Of a stretch of DNA of 64,000 bases, positions 16,763-26,100 are shown piece by piece. The position numbers were made by a program, and so were the translations under genes. The notes below the pieces were generated by a model. The model was not told where the DNA came from. It saw only the letters and a program-made list of their open reading frames with translations, and did not search any database. This DNA is from Mangrovicoccus sp049603835 (GTDB lineage: Bacteria > Pseudomonadota > Alphaproteobacteria > Rhodobacterales > Rhodobacteraceae). The stretch spans positions 1 through 64,000 of the forward strand of contig JBMYSZ010000007.1 in NCBI GenBank assembly GCA_049603835.1. The letters run 5' to 3'. Position 1 is the first letter of the stretch. Every line of letters begins with the position of its first letter.

Positions 16763-17971
16763 ATGCGTATGTTCACCAAATTAGCGGCGACAGTTTCCGC
16801 CGTCGCGATGCTGGCCAGCTCGGCAAGTGCCGAAGTGTCTGACGGCGTCGTCAAAATTGGTCTTTTGACCGACATGTCCTCGACCTATTCCGATTTGGCC
16901 GGTTCTGGCGCGATCGAAGCCGCGAAAATGGCGATCGAAGATATGGGCGGCTCCGTGGCCGGTGCTCCGATCGAGATGCTGACTGCGGACCACCAGAACA
17001 AAGCCGATATCGCCGCAAATACTGCGCGTGGCTGGGCGGATGCCGAGCAGGTTGACGTATTTTCCGAGCTGGTGACCACCTCTGTTGCCCTGGCGGTTTT
17101 CGAGATTGCGAAGCAAGCCAATAAAATCGCGCTGGTTTCTGGCGCGGCCTCTTCGCCGCTGACCAATGATGCCTGTATCCCAACCGGTATTCACTACACC
17201 TATAACACCCGCGCTTTGGCCAATGGCACCGGCGCGGCTGTTGTGGCTGAAGGCGGCGATACTTGGTACTTCCTGACCGCGAATTACGCTTTCGGTGAAG
17301 CACTAGAGCGTGACGTGACCGCAGTTGTCGAAGCCAATGGCGGTACTGTTCTGGGCGCGGCCAAGCACCCATTCCCGTCTTCTGACTTCTCCTCTTTCGT
17401 TTTGCAGGCGCAAGCCTCTGGCGCGAAAGTTGTGGGCCTGGCCAATGCCGGTGCCGACACCACCAATGCGATCAAAGCCGCCAATGAATTTGGTCTGGTT
17501 GCCTCTGGTCAGTCGCTGGCTGCTCTGCTGATGTTCATCACCGATGTGCATGCTCTGGGTCTGGAAACTGCCCAAGGCATTCAGCTGACCACCGGTTTCT
17601 ACTGGGATGCAAATGACGAAACCCGCGCCTTTTCTGAGCGGTTCTCGGAGCGCATGAATGGCGCGAAGCCGACCATGGTTCAGGCGGGCGTTTATTCCTC
17701 GCTGATGCATTACCTCAAAGGCGTTGACGCAACTGGCACTGACGACACGGACACTGTCATGGCCTGGATGCAGGAAAATCCGATCAATGACTTCTTTGCC
17801 AAAAACGGTCAGATCCGCACCGATGGCCGCATGGTGCATGACATGTATCTGGCGCGCGTGAAGTCGCCGTCTGAGTCCGAGGGTCCGTGGGACTATTACG
17901 ACATCGTCCGCACCATTCCGGGCGAAGAGGCCTATGGCACTCTCGAAGAGTCCACCTGCCCAACCAAGTAA
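16763..17971 (+). CDS. Periplasmic binding protein, branched-chain amino acid type
   Basis: A type I periplasmic ligand-binding protein (LivK/Leu-Ile-Val-binding family). A signal peptide ends at SSASAEVSDG, followed by VVKIGLLTDMSSTYSDLAGSG and then SELVTTSVALAVFE and GAASSPLTNDACIP. It has 402 residues, slightly longer than E. coli LivK and typical of the family's carboxylate or amide binders. ATG 16763 is chosen because GGGAGGG lies nine bases upstream; an ATG at 16745 sits inside that site. The leader 16741-16752 is complementary to the candidate sRNA at 32943-33015. Given the flanking acyl-CoA enzymes, the ligand is probably an organic acid rather than leucine. Confidence 0.9.
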   Translation: MRMFTKLAATVSAVAMLASSASAEVSDGVVKIGLLTDMSSTYSDLAGSGAIEAAKMAIEDMGGSVAGAPIEMLTADHQNKADIAANTARGWADAEQVDVFSELVTTSVALAVFEIAKQANKIALVSGAASSPLTNDACIPTGIHYTYNTRALANGTGAAVVAEGGDTWYFLTANYAFGEALERDVTAVVEANGGTVLGAAKHPFPSSDFSSFVLQAQASGAKVVGLANAGADTTNAIKAANEFGLVASGQSLAALLMFITDVHALGLETAQGIQLTTGFYWDANDETRAFSERFSERMNGAKPTMVQAGVYSSLMHYLKGVDATGTDDTDTVMAWMQENPINDFFAKNGQIRTDGRMVHDMYLARVKSPSESEGPWDYYDIVRTIPGEEAYGTLEESTCPTK

Positions 17972-17979
17972 ATCCTTTC

Positions 17980-18017
17980 TCCGATCCCAGAGCCCCTTGC
18001 GGATATCTGGGGTCGGA
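17980..18017 (+). terminator. Hairpin between binding-protein gene and livH
   Basis: Arms TCCGATCCCAG (17980-17990) and CTGGGGTCGGA (18007-18017) form an 11-bp stem with one G-U pair, starting eight bases after the binding-protein stop. No T run follows. Hairpins in this place commonly stabilise the upstream mRNA or attenuate the permease genes, which would give an excess of binding protein over permease. Confidence 0.6.
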
Positions 18018-18041
18018 CCCATTCACGCCTAGGGACCCGTT

Positions 18042-18938
18042 ATGGAGTTTTTGCAAAACCTACTGGGCTTTCCGCCCCAAGTGCTGTTCGGTCAGCTTCT
18101 TTTGGGCCTGATCAACGGGTCTTTTTATGCCGTTCTTTCACTCGGCTTGGCGGTCATTTTTGGCCTGCTCAATATCGTGAATTTCGCCCATGGCGCGCTG
18201 TATATGTTGGGCGCCTTTATGGCCTATTTCCTGCTGACCTATTTGGGCATCGGCTATTGGGGGGCGCTGATCCTGGCGCCGATCCTAGTGGGTGGCGTGG
18301 GTCTGCTGCTGGAACGTTTCTTGCTGAAACGCTTGACCGGGGTCGATCACCTTTACGGGCTTTTGTTGACCTTTGGTGTTGCGCTTATCCTCGAAGGCAC
18401 TTTCGTCAAATTCTTTGGCGCCTCGGGTAAGCCTTATCCGACGCCGGATGCGCTGCGCGGCGGCACTAATCTGGGCTTTATGTTCCTGCCATATTATCGC
18501 GGTTGGGTTGTTGTGGCGTCGCTGGCGATCTGTATCTTCACCTGGTGGCTGTTTGAGCGCACCAAAATCGGTGCTTATCTGCGCGCGGGCACTGAAAATC
18601 CCACATTGCTGCAAGCTTTCGGGGTGAATGTGCCGCTGCTGACCACTTTGGCCTATGCCTATGGTGTTGCATTGGCCGGGTTTGCGGGCGTGCTCGCAGC
18701 ACCGATCTATCAAGTCGCGCCGCAAATGGGCGCAAATTTGATCATCGTCGTTTTCGCCGTGGTGGTAATCGGCGGCATGGGCTCTATTGCGGGCGCGATC
18801 ATTACCGGCCTGGCCATGGGCGTGATCGAGGGGCTGACCAAAGTCTTTTATCCGCAAGGGTCTGCAACGGTGATCTTCGTTGTCATGGCCATTGTGCTGG
18901 TCCTGCGTCCCGCGGGTCTTTTCGGTAAAACCGCATAG
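18042..18938 (+). CDS. livH: Branched-chain-type ABC transporter permease LivH
   Basis: An inner-membrane permease of 298 residues with about eight hydrophobic segments. The family start GLINGSFYAVLSLGLAVIFG and the later conserved segment AVVVIGGMGSIAGAIITGL mark it as LivH. It follows the binding-protein gene after a 70-base gap with a hairpin and precedes livM by 11 bases. It forms the translocation pore with LivM and is driven by LivG and LivF. Confidence 0.93.
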   Translation: MEFLQNLLGFPPQVLFGQLLLGLINGSFYAVLSLGLAVIFGLLNIVNFAHGALYMLGAFMAYFLLTYLGIGYWGALILAPILVGGVGLLLERFLLKRLTGVDHLYGLLLTFGVALILEGTFVKFFGASGKPYPTPDALRGGTNLGFMFLPYYRGWVVVASLAICIFTWWLFERTKIGAYLRAGTENPTLLQAFGVNVPLLTTLAYAYGVALAGFAGVLAAPIYQVAPQMGANLIIVVFAVVVIGGMGSIAGAIITGLAMGVIEGLTKVFYPQGSATVIFVVMAIVLVLRPAGLFGKTA

Positions 18939-18949
18939 GGGGCGGGAGC

Positions 18950-19879
18950 ATGGTTCAGAAATACGTAATCCCGGCGCTCCTTATCCTAGCTTTGCTGGTC
19001 GCGCCGCATTTCATGTATCCGGTAGAGCTGATGAAGCTGCTCTGCTTTGCGCTCTTTGCTTGCGCCTTCAATCTGATCTTGGGCTATGGTGGTTTGCTAA
19101 GCTTTGGACATGCGGCCTTTTTCGGCGGCGCGGCCTATATAACCGGCCATGTGATCAAAGTCTGGGGCCTGCCGACAGAGCTTGGCATCCTGGTGGGCGG
19201 CCTCTCGGCGGCTGTGATGGGCGTGATTGTTGGATCTTTGGCCATTCGTCGCCAAGGCATCTATTTCGCTATGATCACCTTGGCTCTGGCGCAGATGATC
19301 TATTTCTTGGCGCTGCAAATGCCCTTCACCGGCGGTGAAAATGGGCTTCAGGGTGTGCCGCGCGGCACGGCTCTTGGGATCTTTGATCTGCAGAATAATA
19401 TGAACATGTATTATTTCGTTCTGGCGATCTTCTTGATCTGCTTCTTCCTGATTGCCCGGACGGTGAATTCGCCCTTCGGCCAGATCCTGCGCGCGATCCG
19501 CGATAATGAACCCCGCGCCATTTCGCTTGGCTATGACGTGGATCGCTACAAGCTTTTGGCTTTTGTGCTTTCCGCGACCTTGGCCGGGGTGGCGGGTGCC
19601 ACGAAAACCGTGGTCTTCCAGCTGGCGTCGCTGACCGATGTGCATTGGCATATGTCGGGCGAGGTGGTGTTGATGACCCTGCTTGGCGGGCTCGGCACGA
19701 TTACTGGCCCTGCGGTGGGCGCGGCAATCATCGTCAGCTTGCAAAATACTTTGGCGACCGATCCGGTGCTTGGCCAATGGGTGCCTGTGGTGCTGGGGAT
19801 TATTTTCGTGATCTGCGTTTTGGCCTTCCGCCGGGGCGTGGTTGGCGAATTGCGCGCCTTTATCAAGCGGTCATTCTAA
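18950..19879 (+). CDS. livM: Branched-chain-type ABC transporter permease LivM
   Basis: The second permease, 309 residues and strongly hydrophobic. Diagnostic segments are LILGYGGLLSFGHAAFFGG, FAMITLALAQMIYFLALQ, LRAIRDNEPRAISLGYDV (the coupling-helix region contacting the ATPase) and the late LLGGLGTITGPAVGA. A purine-rich GGGGGCGGGAG precedes the ATG. It completes the five-gene importer and is followed 18 bases later by the acyl-CoA dehydrogenase. Confidence 0.93.
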   Translation: MVQKYVIPALLILALLVAPHFMYPVELMKLLCFALFACAFNLILGYGGLLSFGHAAFFGGAAYITGHVIKVWGLPTELGILVGGLSAAVMGVIVGSLAIRRQGIYFAMITLALAQMIYFLALQMPFTGGENGLQGVPRGTALGIFDLQNNMNMYYFVLAIFLICFFLIARTVNSPFGQILRAIRDNEPRAISLGYDVDRYKLLAFVLSATLAGVAGATKTVVFQLASLTDVHWHMSGEVVLMTLLGGLGTITGPAVGAAIIVSLQNTLATDPVLGQWVPVVLGIIFVICVLAFRRGVVGELRAFIKRSF

Positions 19880-19897
19880 AGCGAAAGGAATTCTCCC

Positions 19898-21679
19898 ATG
19901 CCCTATACTGCCCCAGTTCAGGATATGCGTTTCCTGCTGCAAAATCTGTGTAACCTGGATGAGTTGGCGCAATTGCCCGGCTATGAAGAGGCGACACCAG
20001 ATATGGTCGATGCCATTTTGGAAGAGGCCGGCAAATTCGCTGATAATGTGCTGGGTCCGTTGAACTGGCCCGGAGATCAGGCTGGGGTGACATGGGATGA
20101 CGGCGCGGTGACAACGGCGCCGGGCTGGTTGGACGCCTATCAAGGCATGGCCGAAGGCGGCTGGAACGCCCCCTCGGCCGCGCCGGATCATGGGGGGATG
20201 GGCCTGCCGCAGGTGGTTAATGCCTGTATCCAAGAGATGTTCCAAGGCGCGAATATGGCCTTTCAGCTCTGCCCAATGCTGACCCAAGGGGCGGTAGAGG
20301 CGCTAGAGGCGTATGCCTCCGACGAGCTGAAAGAAACCTATCTGGAAAAAATGGTCACCGGTGAATGGACCGGGACCATGAATTTGACCGAGCCCCAGGC
20401 CGGGTCGGATCTGGGGGCGCTGCGCTCCAAAGCTGTGCCCGAAGGCGATCATTACCTGATTTCCGGTCAGAAGATCTTCATCACCTATGGTGAACATGAC
20501 ATGACCGAAAACATCATCCATCTGGTGCTGGCCCGTTTGCCCGATGCGCCAGAAGGGGTGCGCGGGATCAGCCTATTTGTGGTGCCGAAATTTATGGTTG
20601 GCGCGGATGGATCTTTGGGCGCGCGCAATGATGTTCGCTGCGTGTCGGTTGAACATAAGCTGGGGATCCATGCTTCGCCCACTTGCACGATGAGTTTTGG
20701 CGATAATGGCGGCGCGGTCGGGTATTTGGTGGGCGAGCCCCATAAAGGCCTGCCTTATATGTTCGCGATGATGAATAATGCTCGGCTGAATGTGGGGATC
20801 CAAGGCATCGGCGTGGCGGAACAGGCCTTTCAAACGGCTATGGCCTATGCCTGCGAGCGCAAGCAAATGGGCAAAGCCATTATCGAGCATGCGGATGTGC
20901 GGCGGATGTTGGCCTCGATGCGGTCGCGGGTCGAAGCGGCGCGCGCCCTGGCGGTCACGGCGGCTTTGTCGCTGGATTACGCGGGGAAACACCCTGATGC
21001 AGATATCAAAGCGCGACATCAGCGCCGGGTTGATCTGCTGATCCCCGTGGTCAAAGGCTGGTCCACGGAAATGGCGGTGGATGTGGCCTCGCTGGGGGTG
21101 CAGGTGCATGGCGGTATGGGCTATGTGGAAGAAACCGGCGCGGCGCAATTTCTACGCGATGCCCGGATTACCACCATCTATGAGGGCACAACCGGGATCC
21201 AAGCGCTTGATTTGGTTGGCCGTAAAATCCTGCGCGACGAAGGTCAAGCCGTGGGCGAGCTGGTGGATGATATACGCGCGAGTGCGAATGCCATTAGCTC
21301 GGATCTGCCAAGCGATTTGGCCGATTGGGACAAGCTGCGCAATGTGGTCAGCGAAGCAGCGGATCTGATCGAGGAAACCACCGCTTGGCTATTGGCGCGG
21401 GGCAAAACCGACCCAACTGCACCGGCTGCGGCGGCATCAGCCGTGCTGGATATGTTTGGAGTTTGTCTAGGGGCTTGGCGCATGGTCGAAAGCGCGCGCG
21501 CCGCGGCCCAGGAGATTGCTGCAGGAAATGGGAGCGAGCATAAATCAGCCAAGCTGCATCTGACGGCATTCTATGCCACCCAGATTTTCCCAGAAGCACG
21601 GTCCAAAGCGGCTGCTGTCCAAAATGGCCCGGCGGGGATTATGGATGTGTCCGTCGCGGATCTGGCTTTAACCGGGTAA
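19898..21679 (+). CDS. Acyl-CoA dehydrogenase with C-terminal extension (DmdC-like)
   Basis: An FAD-dependent acyl-CoA dehydrogenase of 593 residues, longer than the usual 380-400. The FAD and substrate segments TMNLTEPQAGSDLGALRS and QVHGGMGYVEE, and the catalytic-base segment TTIYEGTTGIQALDL, are intact. The last 130 or so residues match the extra C-terminal domain of the long subfamily that includes DmdC (3-methylmercaptopropionyl-CoA dehydrogenase). GAAAGGA precedes the ATG. As the last gene of the acyl-CoA synthetase–Liv operon it should oxidise the acyl-CoA formed from the imported acid. A DmdC role is possible but not shown; other long members act on fatty or aromatic acyl-CoA. Confidence 0.87.
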   Translation: MPYTAPVQDMRFLLQNLCNLDELAQLPGYEEATPDMVDAILEEAGKFADNVLGPLNWPGDQAGVTWDDGAVTTAPGWLDAYQGMAEGGWNAPSAAPDHGGMGLPQVVNACIQEMFQGANMAFQLCPMLTQGAVEALEAYASDELKETYLEKMVTGEWTGTMNLTEPQAGSDLGALRSKAVPEGDHYLISGQKIFITYGEHDMTENIIHLVLARLPDAPEGVRGISLFVVPKFMVGADGSLGARNDVRCVSVEHKLGIHASPTCTMSFGDNGGAVGYLVGEPHKGLPYMFAMMNNARLNVGIQGIGVAEQAFQTAMAYACERKQMGKAIIEHADVRRMLASMRSRVEAARALAVTAALSLDYAGKHPDADIKARHQRRVDLLIPVVKGWSTEMAVDVASLGVQVHGGMGYVEETGAAQFLRDARITTIYEGTTGIQALDLVGRKILRDEGQAVGELVDDIRASANAISSDLPSDLADWDKLRNVVSEAADLIEETTAWLLARGKTDPTAPAAAASAVLDMFGVCLGAWRMVESARAAAQEIAAGNGSEHKSAKLHLTAFYATQIFPEARSKAAAVQNGPAGIMDVSVADLALTG

Positions 21680-21690
21680 ACGGCCCCGAG

Positions 21691-22956
21691 TTATGCGGCG
21701 CTGTTCACCCGCTGATGTCGGGTGAGCAATGCGGTGGAGCGGTCGATAATATCGTCATTCAGCTCGTCGATACGTTTCAGGCGCCGTTCCACATCTAGGT
21801 GGAACTCGTCCAAACGACGGATGATTTCCTGAAACCCATCATCGGCATCTGGCAGCCAGCCGGTTTCGATGCGACAGGTCACCCTGGTTACATCCAAACC
21901 ACCCACAAAGCGTCGCATTTGACGACTATCGGCGAGGAATTCCTTTGCCCGCTCTGAAATCACCGCGACGCTTGCCCGGGCACGATCGCCATAATCCTTT
22001 TGGCAAGCAGTGAGGGCTTCGACTTCTTTCTGATGATCAACCGGGCTTTCATCGGCGTTCTCGGCTTCGAAGATGGCGACCATTTCCCGTTGCAGACGCG
22101 CCGCGCACATGAGGAACAATCCCTCATTGATCTGATCCAACACATTTTGCGCGAATTTGGTAAAGCGAAGCGCAAAGCTTAGCGCATCGCGGGCAAGATT
22201 GCTGTAATTGGCTGAGATTACACTGACAGGCCCGCCCGACGCCTCGCAGCGCGAGGCTTGCAGCCGCAAATTGACCGGGATTTGTTCGATGCGGCGGAAA
22301 TCTTGATAGAGCAGATTGGTTTCTTCGAAGATATCGGCAACGGATTTGACCATGCCTTCAAAGGCTTCGAGCCGGTCATCATGTTCGTTCATCTTTTTGT
22401 CTTTGGATACGAGTTCCGCATTCACCGCCGTGGCCATGAAAGTTCCATAGCTGGTAAAACCCATATCTGTGATCGCTTTGACCAAGTCCTGAGCACTATC
22501 TTCGGGGGTGTAATTCGTACCCTCTGCCGCTTCACGTTCCAATTGTTGTTTATAGAGCGCTTGGGTTTTTTCAAAAATCTCACTGGTCGGTTTCATCCGC
22601 ACCGACAAATAGCCGCCCTCAACAGGCATCACGACCGCAAAGACCCAGTAAGGATTGCCCTTTTTCGTGCGGTTTTTCACATAGGCGCCGATTGGATTGC
22701 CTTTTTTGATCTCGCTCCAAAGGAGCCAAAACACCGCCTTAGGCATATCGGGATGACGGATCAGTTTATGCGGGGCGCCGATCAGATTTTCCCATTCATA
22801 ACCAGAGATGCGCATGAAAACATCATTCCCGGCCTGAATCACGCCCCGGCTATCGGTTCGCGAAAAGAACATTTCCGAGATTTTGAACTCGCCATCCATT
22901 GGCCCCTGCATATCCGCAGTCATTTTTTCGCGGGACGTCCAAGACTGGTCATTCAT
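21691..22956 (-). CDS. Aer-like PAS protein with degenerate chemoreceptor tip
   Basis: A cytoplasmic protein of 421 residues with no membrane segment. Residues 25-125 form an Aer-type PAS domain: RHPDMPKAVFWLLW (67-80), YVKNRTKKGNPYWVFAVV, and GGYLSVRMKPT. Aer PAS domains bind FAD and sense redox. Residues 227-258 follow the spacing of the MCP signalling hairpin (NLRLQASRCEASGG, then VSVISANYSNLA) but lack the conserved Glu, Arg and Gly-Phe residues that bind CheA and CheW. The remaining helices are coiled-coil-like. No che gene is nearby. It may be a redox sensor rewired to another output. It converges with the dehydrogenase, leaving 11 bases between them. Confidence 0.75.
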   Translation of the reverse strand: MNDQSWTSREKMTADMQGPMDGEFKISEMFFSRTDSRGVIQAGNDVFMRISGYEWENLIGAPHKLIRHPDMPKAVFWLLWSEIKKGNPIGAYVKNRTKKGNPYWVFAVVMPVEGGYLSVRMKPTSEIFEKTQALYKQQLEREAAEGTNYTPEDSAQDLVKAITDMGFTSYGTFMATAVNAELVSKDKKMNEHDDRLEAFEGMVKSVADIFEETNLLYQDFRRIEQIPVNLRLQASRCEASGGPVSVISANYSNLARDALSFALRFTKFAQNVLDQINEGLFLMCAARLQREMVAIFEAENADESPVDHQKEVEALTACQKDYGDRARASVAVISERAKEFLADSRQMRRFVGGLDVTRVTCRIETGWLPDADDGFQEIIRRLDEFHLDVERRLKRIDELNDDIIDRSTALLTRHQRVNSAA

Positions 22957-23116
22957 TTGGGATGTCCTATAAATCGAGGAAGAAATATTCTTTTCCTACA
23001 TCTCCCCGGAAATGGTTGCTAAGGCATTAGCGTTTGCCAAAAAGCTCGGTTAAAGAAGGGGCTTGTCGGCAATTAGCGCGGGCCGACCGGGAAAAGTGAC
23101 GAAAATAGGGGCATTT

Positions 23117-26100
23117 ATGGGGCAGTGGGAATTTTGGATCGATCGTGGCGGCACCTTCACGGATATTGTGGCCGTGTCACCAGATGGCGAGCTGCGCTGC
23201 TCCAAGCTTCTATCAGAGAATCCCGAACAATATACGGATGCGGCAATTGAAGGGATCCGGCGGCATCTAGATTTGCCCAAGGGGGCGGCTTGGCCGGAAA
23301 ATACCATTGGCGCGGTGAAAATGGGCACGACTGTGGCCACCAATGCACTGCTAGAGCGTCGCGGGGAGCCGGTTCTTCTGGCGATTACCAAAGGTTTCGG
23401 CGATTTATTGCGAATTGGCACTCAGGCGCGCCCAAAACTCTTTGACCTCGATATCCAGCGCCCCGCCTTATTTTATCAATCGGTGGTCGAAATTGCCGGT
23501 CGGATGGATGCAACAGGGGCGGAAATCTCGGCTTTGGAAGAAGACGCTCTGCGCGCAGATCTTAACGCCCATTATCAAAACGGATTTCGCGCTATTGCTG
23601 TTGCTTTGATGCATGGTCATTTAGCGCCTCAGCATGAGCAACGCGTCGGTGAAATTGCCCGCGAGATAGGGTTTGAGCAAATCTCCCTATCCCATGAAGT
23701 TTCCCGTTTGGCGAAATTGGTACGGCGCGGCGATACGACTGTGGTTGATGCGTATCTATCGCCGGTTTTGCGCCGCTATGTGCGCCAGGTTTCTGACGTG
23801 CTGGAAGTCGGCGATGGCGGAGCGCGGCGACTACTATTTATGCAATCCTCCGGCGGCCTGACCGAGGCCACGCGCTTTGAGGGGCGCGACGCGATTTTGT
23901 CCGGACCTGCGGGCGGTATTGTCGGCATGGCGCGCTGCGGCGAGGCGGCTGGTTTTGACCGGCTGATCGGTTTTGATATGGGCGGGACGTCAACAGATGT
24001 CAGCCATTACGCGGGTCGCTATGAGCGTTCGGTGGATGGCGAAGTGGCGGGTCTGCCGCTCTGCGTGCCGATGATGGATATCCATACGGTTGCGGCGGGC
24101 GGCGGGTCGATCCTCAGTTACCGCGATGGCCGCGCGATTGTTGGGCCTGAAAGTGCCGGGGCTAATCCTGGGCCGGCTTGTTATCGGCGCGGCGGTCCGC
24201 TGACGGTGACGGATTGCAATGTCATGCTTGGGCGGCTGCATCCGGATCATTTCCCGGCAGTTTTCGGCCCTGATGGCAATGAACCCCTGGATACAGACAT
24301 CGTGCGGCAGAAATTCACTGAGATGGCCGCGCAAATATCTGTGCCAGGGCAAGAGCTTTCGCCAGAGGCGGCAGCGGCGGGTTTTCTGGAAATTGCCGTG
24401 GATAATATGGCGGCCGCGATCAAGCGGATTTCGGTTGCGCGCGGCCATGATGTGTCGGGCTATACGCTGATGTCCTTTGGCGGGGCTGGGGGGCAGCATG
24501 CTTGCCAGGTGGCCGATGCCTTGGGCATGCGGCGGGTTTTGTTGCATCCTTTCGCGGGGGTCCTGTCCGCTTTTGGTATGGGGCTGGCCGAGCTGCGCGC
24601 CATGCGGCAACAGCAGTTTTCCGCACCCTTGGCGGATTTGGATCAGGCGCGGGCGGTTTTGGCGGAAATGGGGGCTTCGGCGCAGCAGGAATTGGCAGAG
24701 CAAGGCGCCGCAGTCAGCCAGCTGAAACCGCGCTGCTATTTGCGGTATGAGGGCGCGCATCAAAGCTTGGCCGTGGATATAGGCGATGCGGAGGCGCTGC
24801 GTCAGGGGTTTGAGGCGGCGCATCTGGCTCGGTTCGGCTTTGTGACGCCGGAACGCGGAATTGAGTTTGACCTGCTGGAAACCGAAGCGGTGGCCGAAGG
24901 CGCGGCAATGCCCGATCTGACGCCGGACCAAGGGGCTGGGCAAGCCTCGGCGCAGATCCGGGCCTATTGGCAAGGGGATTGGCAGGAAACGCCACTATAT
25001 AAACGTGCGGATTTGGCAGGGCAGGCTATTTCCGGCCCGGCGATTATCACCGAAGACACCGGCACGATTGCTCTGGAACCTGGTTGGCAAGCGGCGCAAG
25101 ACGCCCATGGCAATCTGATCCTGACCCGGATCGAAGCCCAAGCCGCCCCACAGCTCAGCCCCGATGGCCCGCCTGATCCGGTGCGCCTAGAGGTTATGGG
25201 CAATCTCTTTATGTCAGTGGCGGATCGCATGGGGCTGACCCTCGCCAATACGGCTTGGTCGGTGAATATCAAGGAAAGGCTAGATTTCTCTTGCGCCATT
25301 TTCGACGCCCAAGGGGATCTGGTCGCTAATGCGCCGCATGTGCCAGTGCATTTGGGCTCTATGTCCGACAGTATCAAAACGGTCATGCGGCTCTTCGCCG
25401 AAGAGCTGCGGGATGGCGATGCCTATTTGCTGAATTCGCCATTTGAGGGCGGCACGCATTTGCCCGATGTCACGGTGGTGACACCGGTCTTTGTGGCCGG
25501 GAAGCCGGCTTTCTGGCTGGGATCACGGGGACATCATGCGGATATTGGCGGGCGCACGCCGGGATCTGCCCCGCCCGATAGCCGCCATATCGACGAAGAA
25601 GGCGTACTGATTGACCCAATGCCTCTGGTCAAGAACGGACTCTTCCTAGAGGATAAGCTGCGCGCAGTTCTCAGCGGTGCGCGTTACCCGGCGCGGGCGA
25701 TTGACCAAAATATCGCGGATCTGAAAGCGCAGATCGCGGCCAATGAAACCGGTCGAGCAGAGCTAAGCGAGATCGCCCAGCGTTTGGGGCTAGACGCGGT
25801 CAGCGCCTATATGCGCCATATCCAAGACAATGCCGAAGCCAGTGTCAAAGCGGCGCTCAGTGAGTTGCGCGATGGCAGTTTCACCTATCCCATGGATGAC
25901 GGGCGGCAAATCCAGGTGGCAGTTCGGATCGATCACGCAGCGCAAGAGGCCGAGATCGACTTTACCGGCACCAGCGCGCAGCATCCGGGCAATTACAATG
26001 CGCCCTTCGCCATTTGCCGTGCTGTGGTGCTGTATGTGTTCCGCTGTTTGGTCGGGCGCGATATGCCATTGAACGAAGGCTGTTTGCGGCCGTTGCACAT

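Noticed and set aside
23990..24973. Open frame of 327 codons on the minus strand
   Set aside because: Lies wholly within the HyuA half of the 5-oxoprolinase gene; its translation has shadow-like composition and no motifs.
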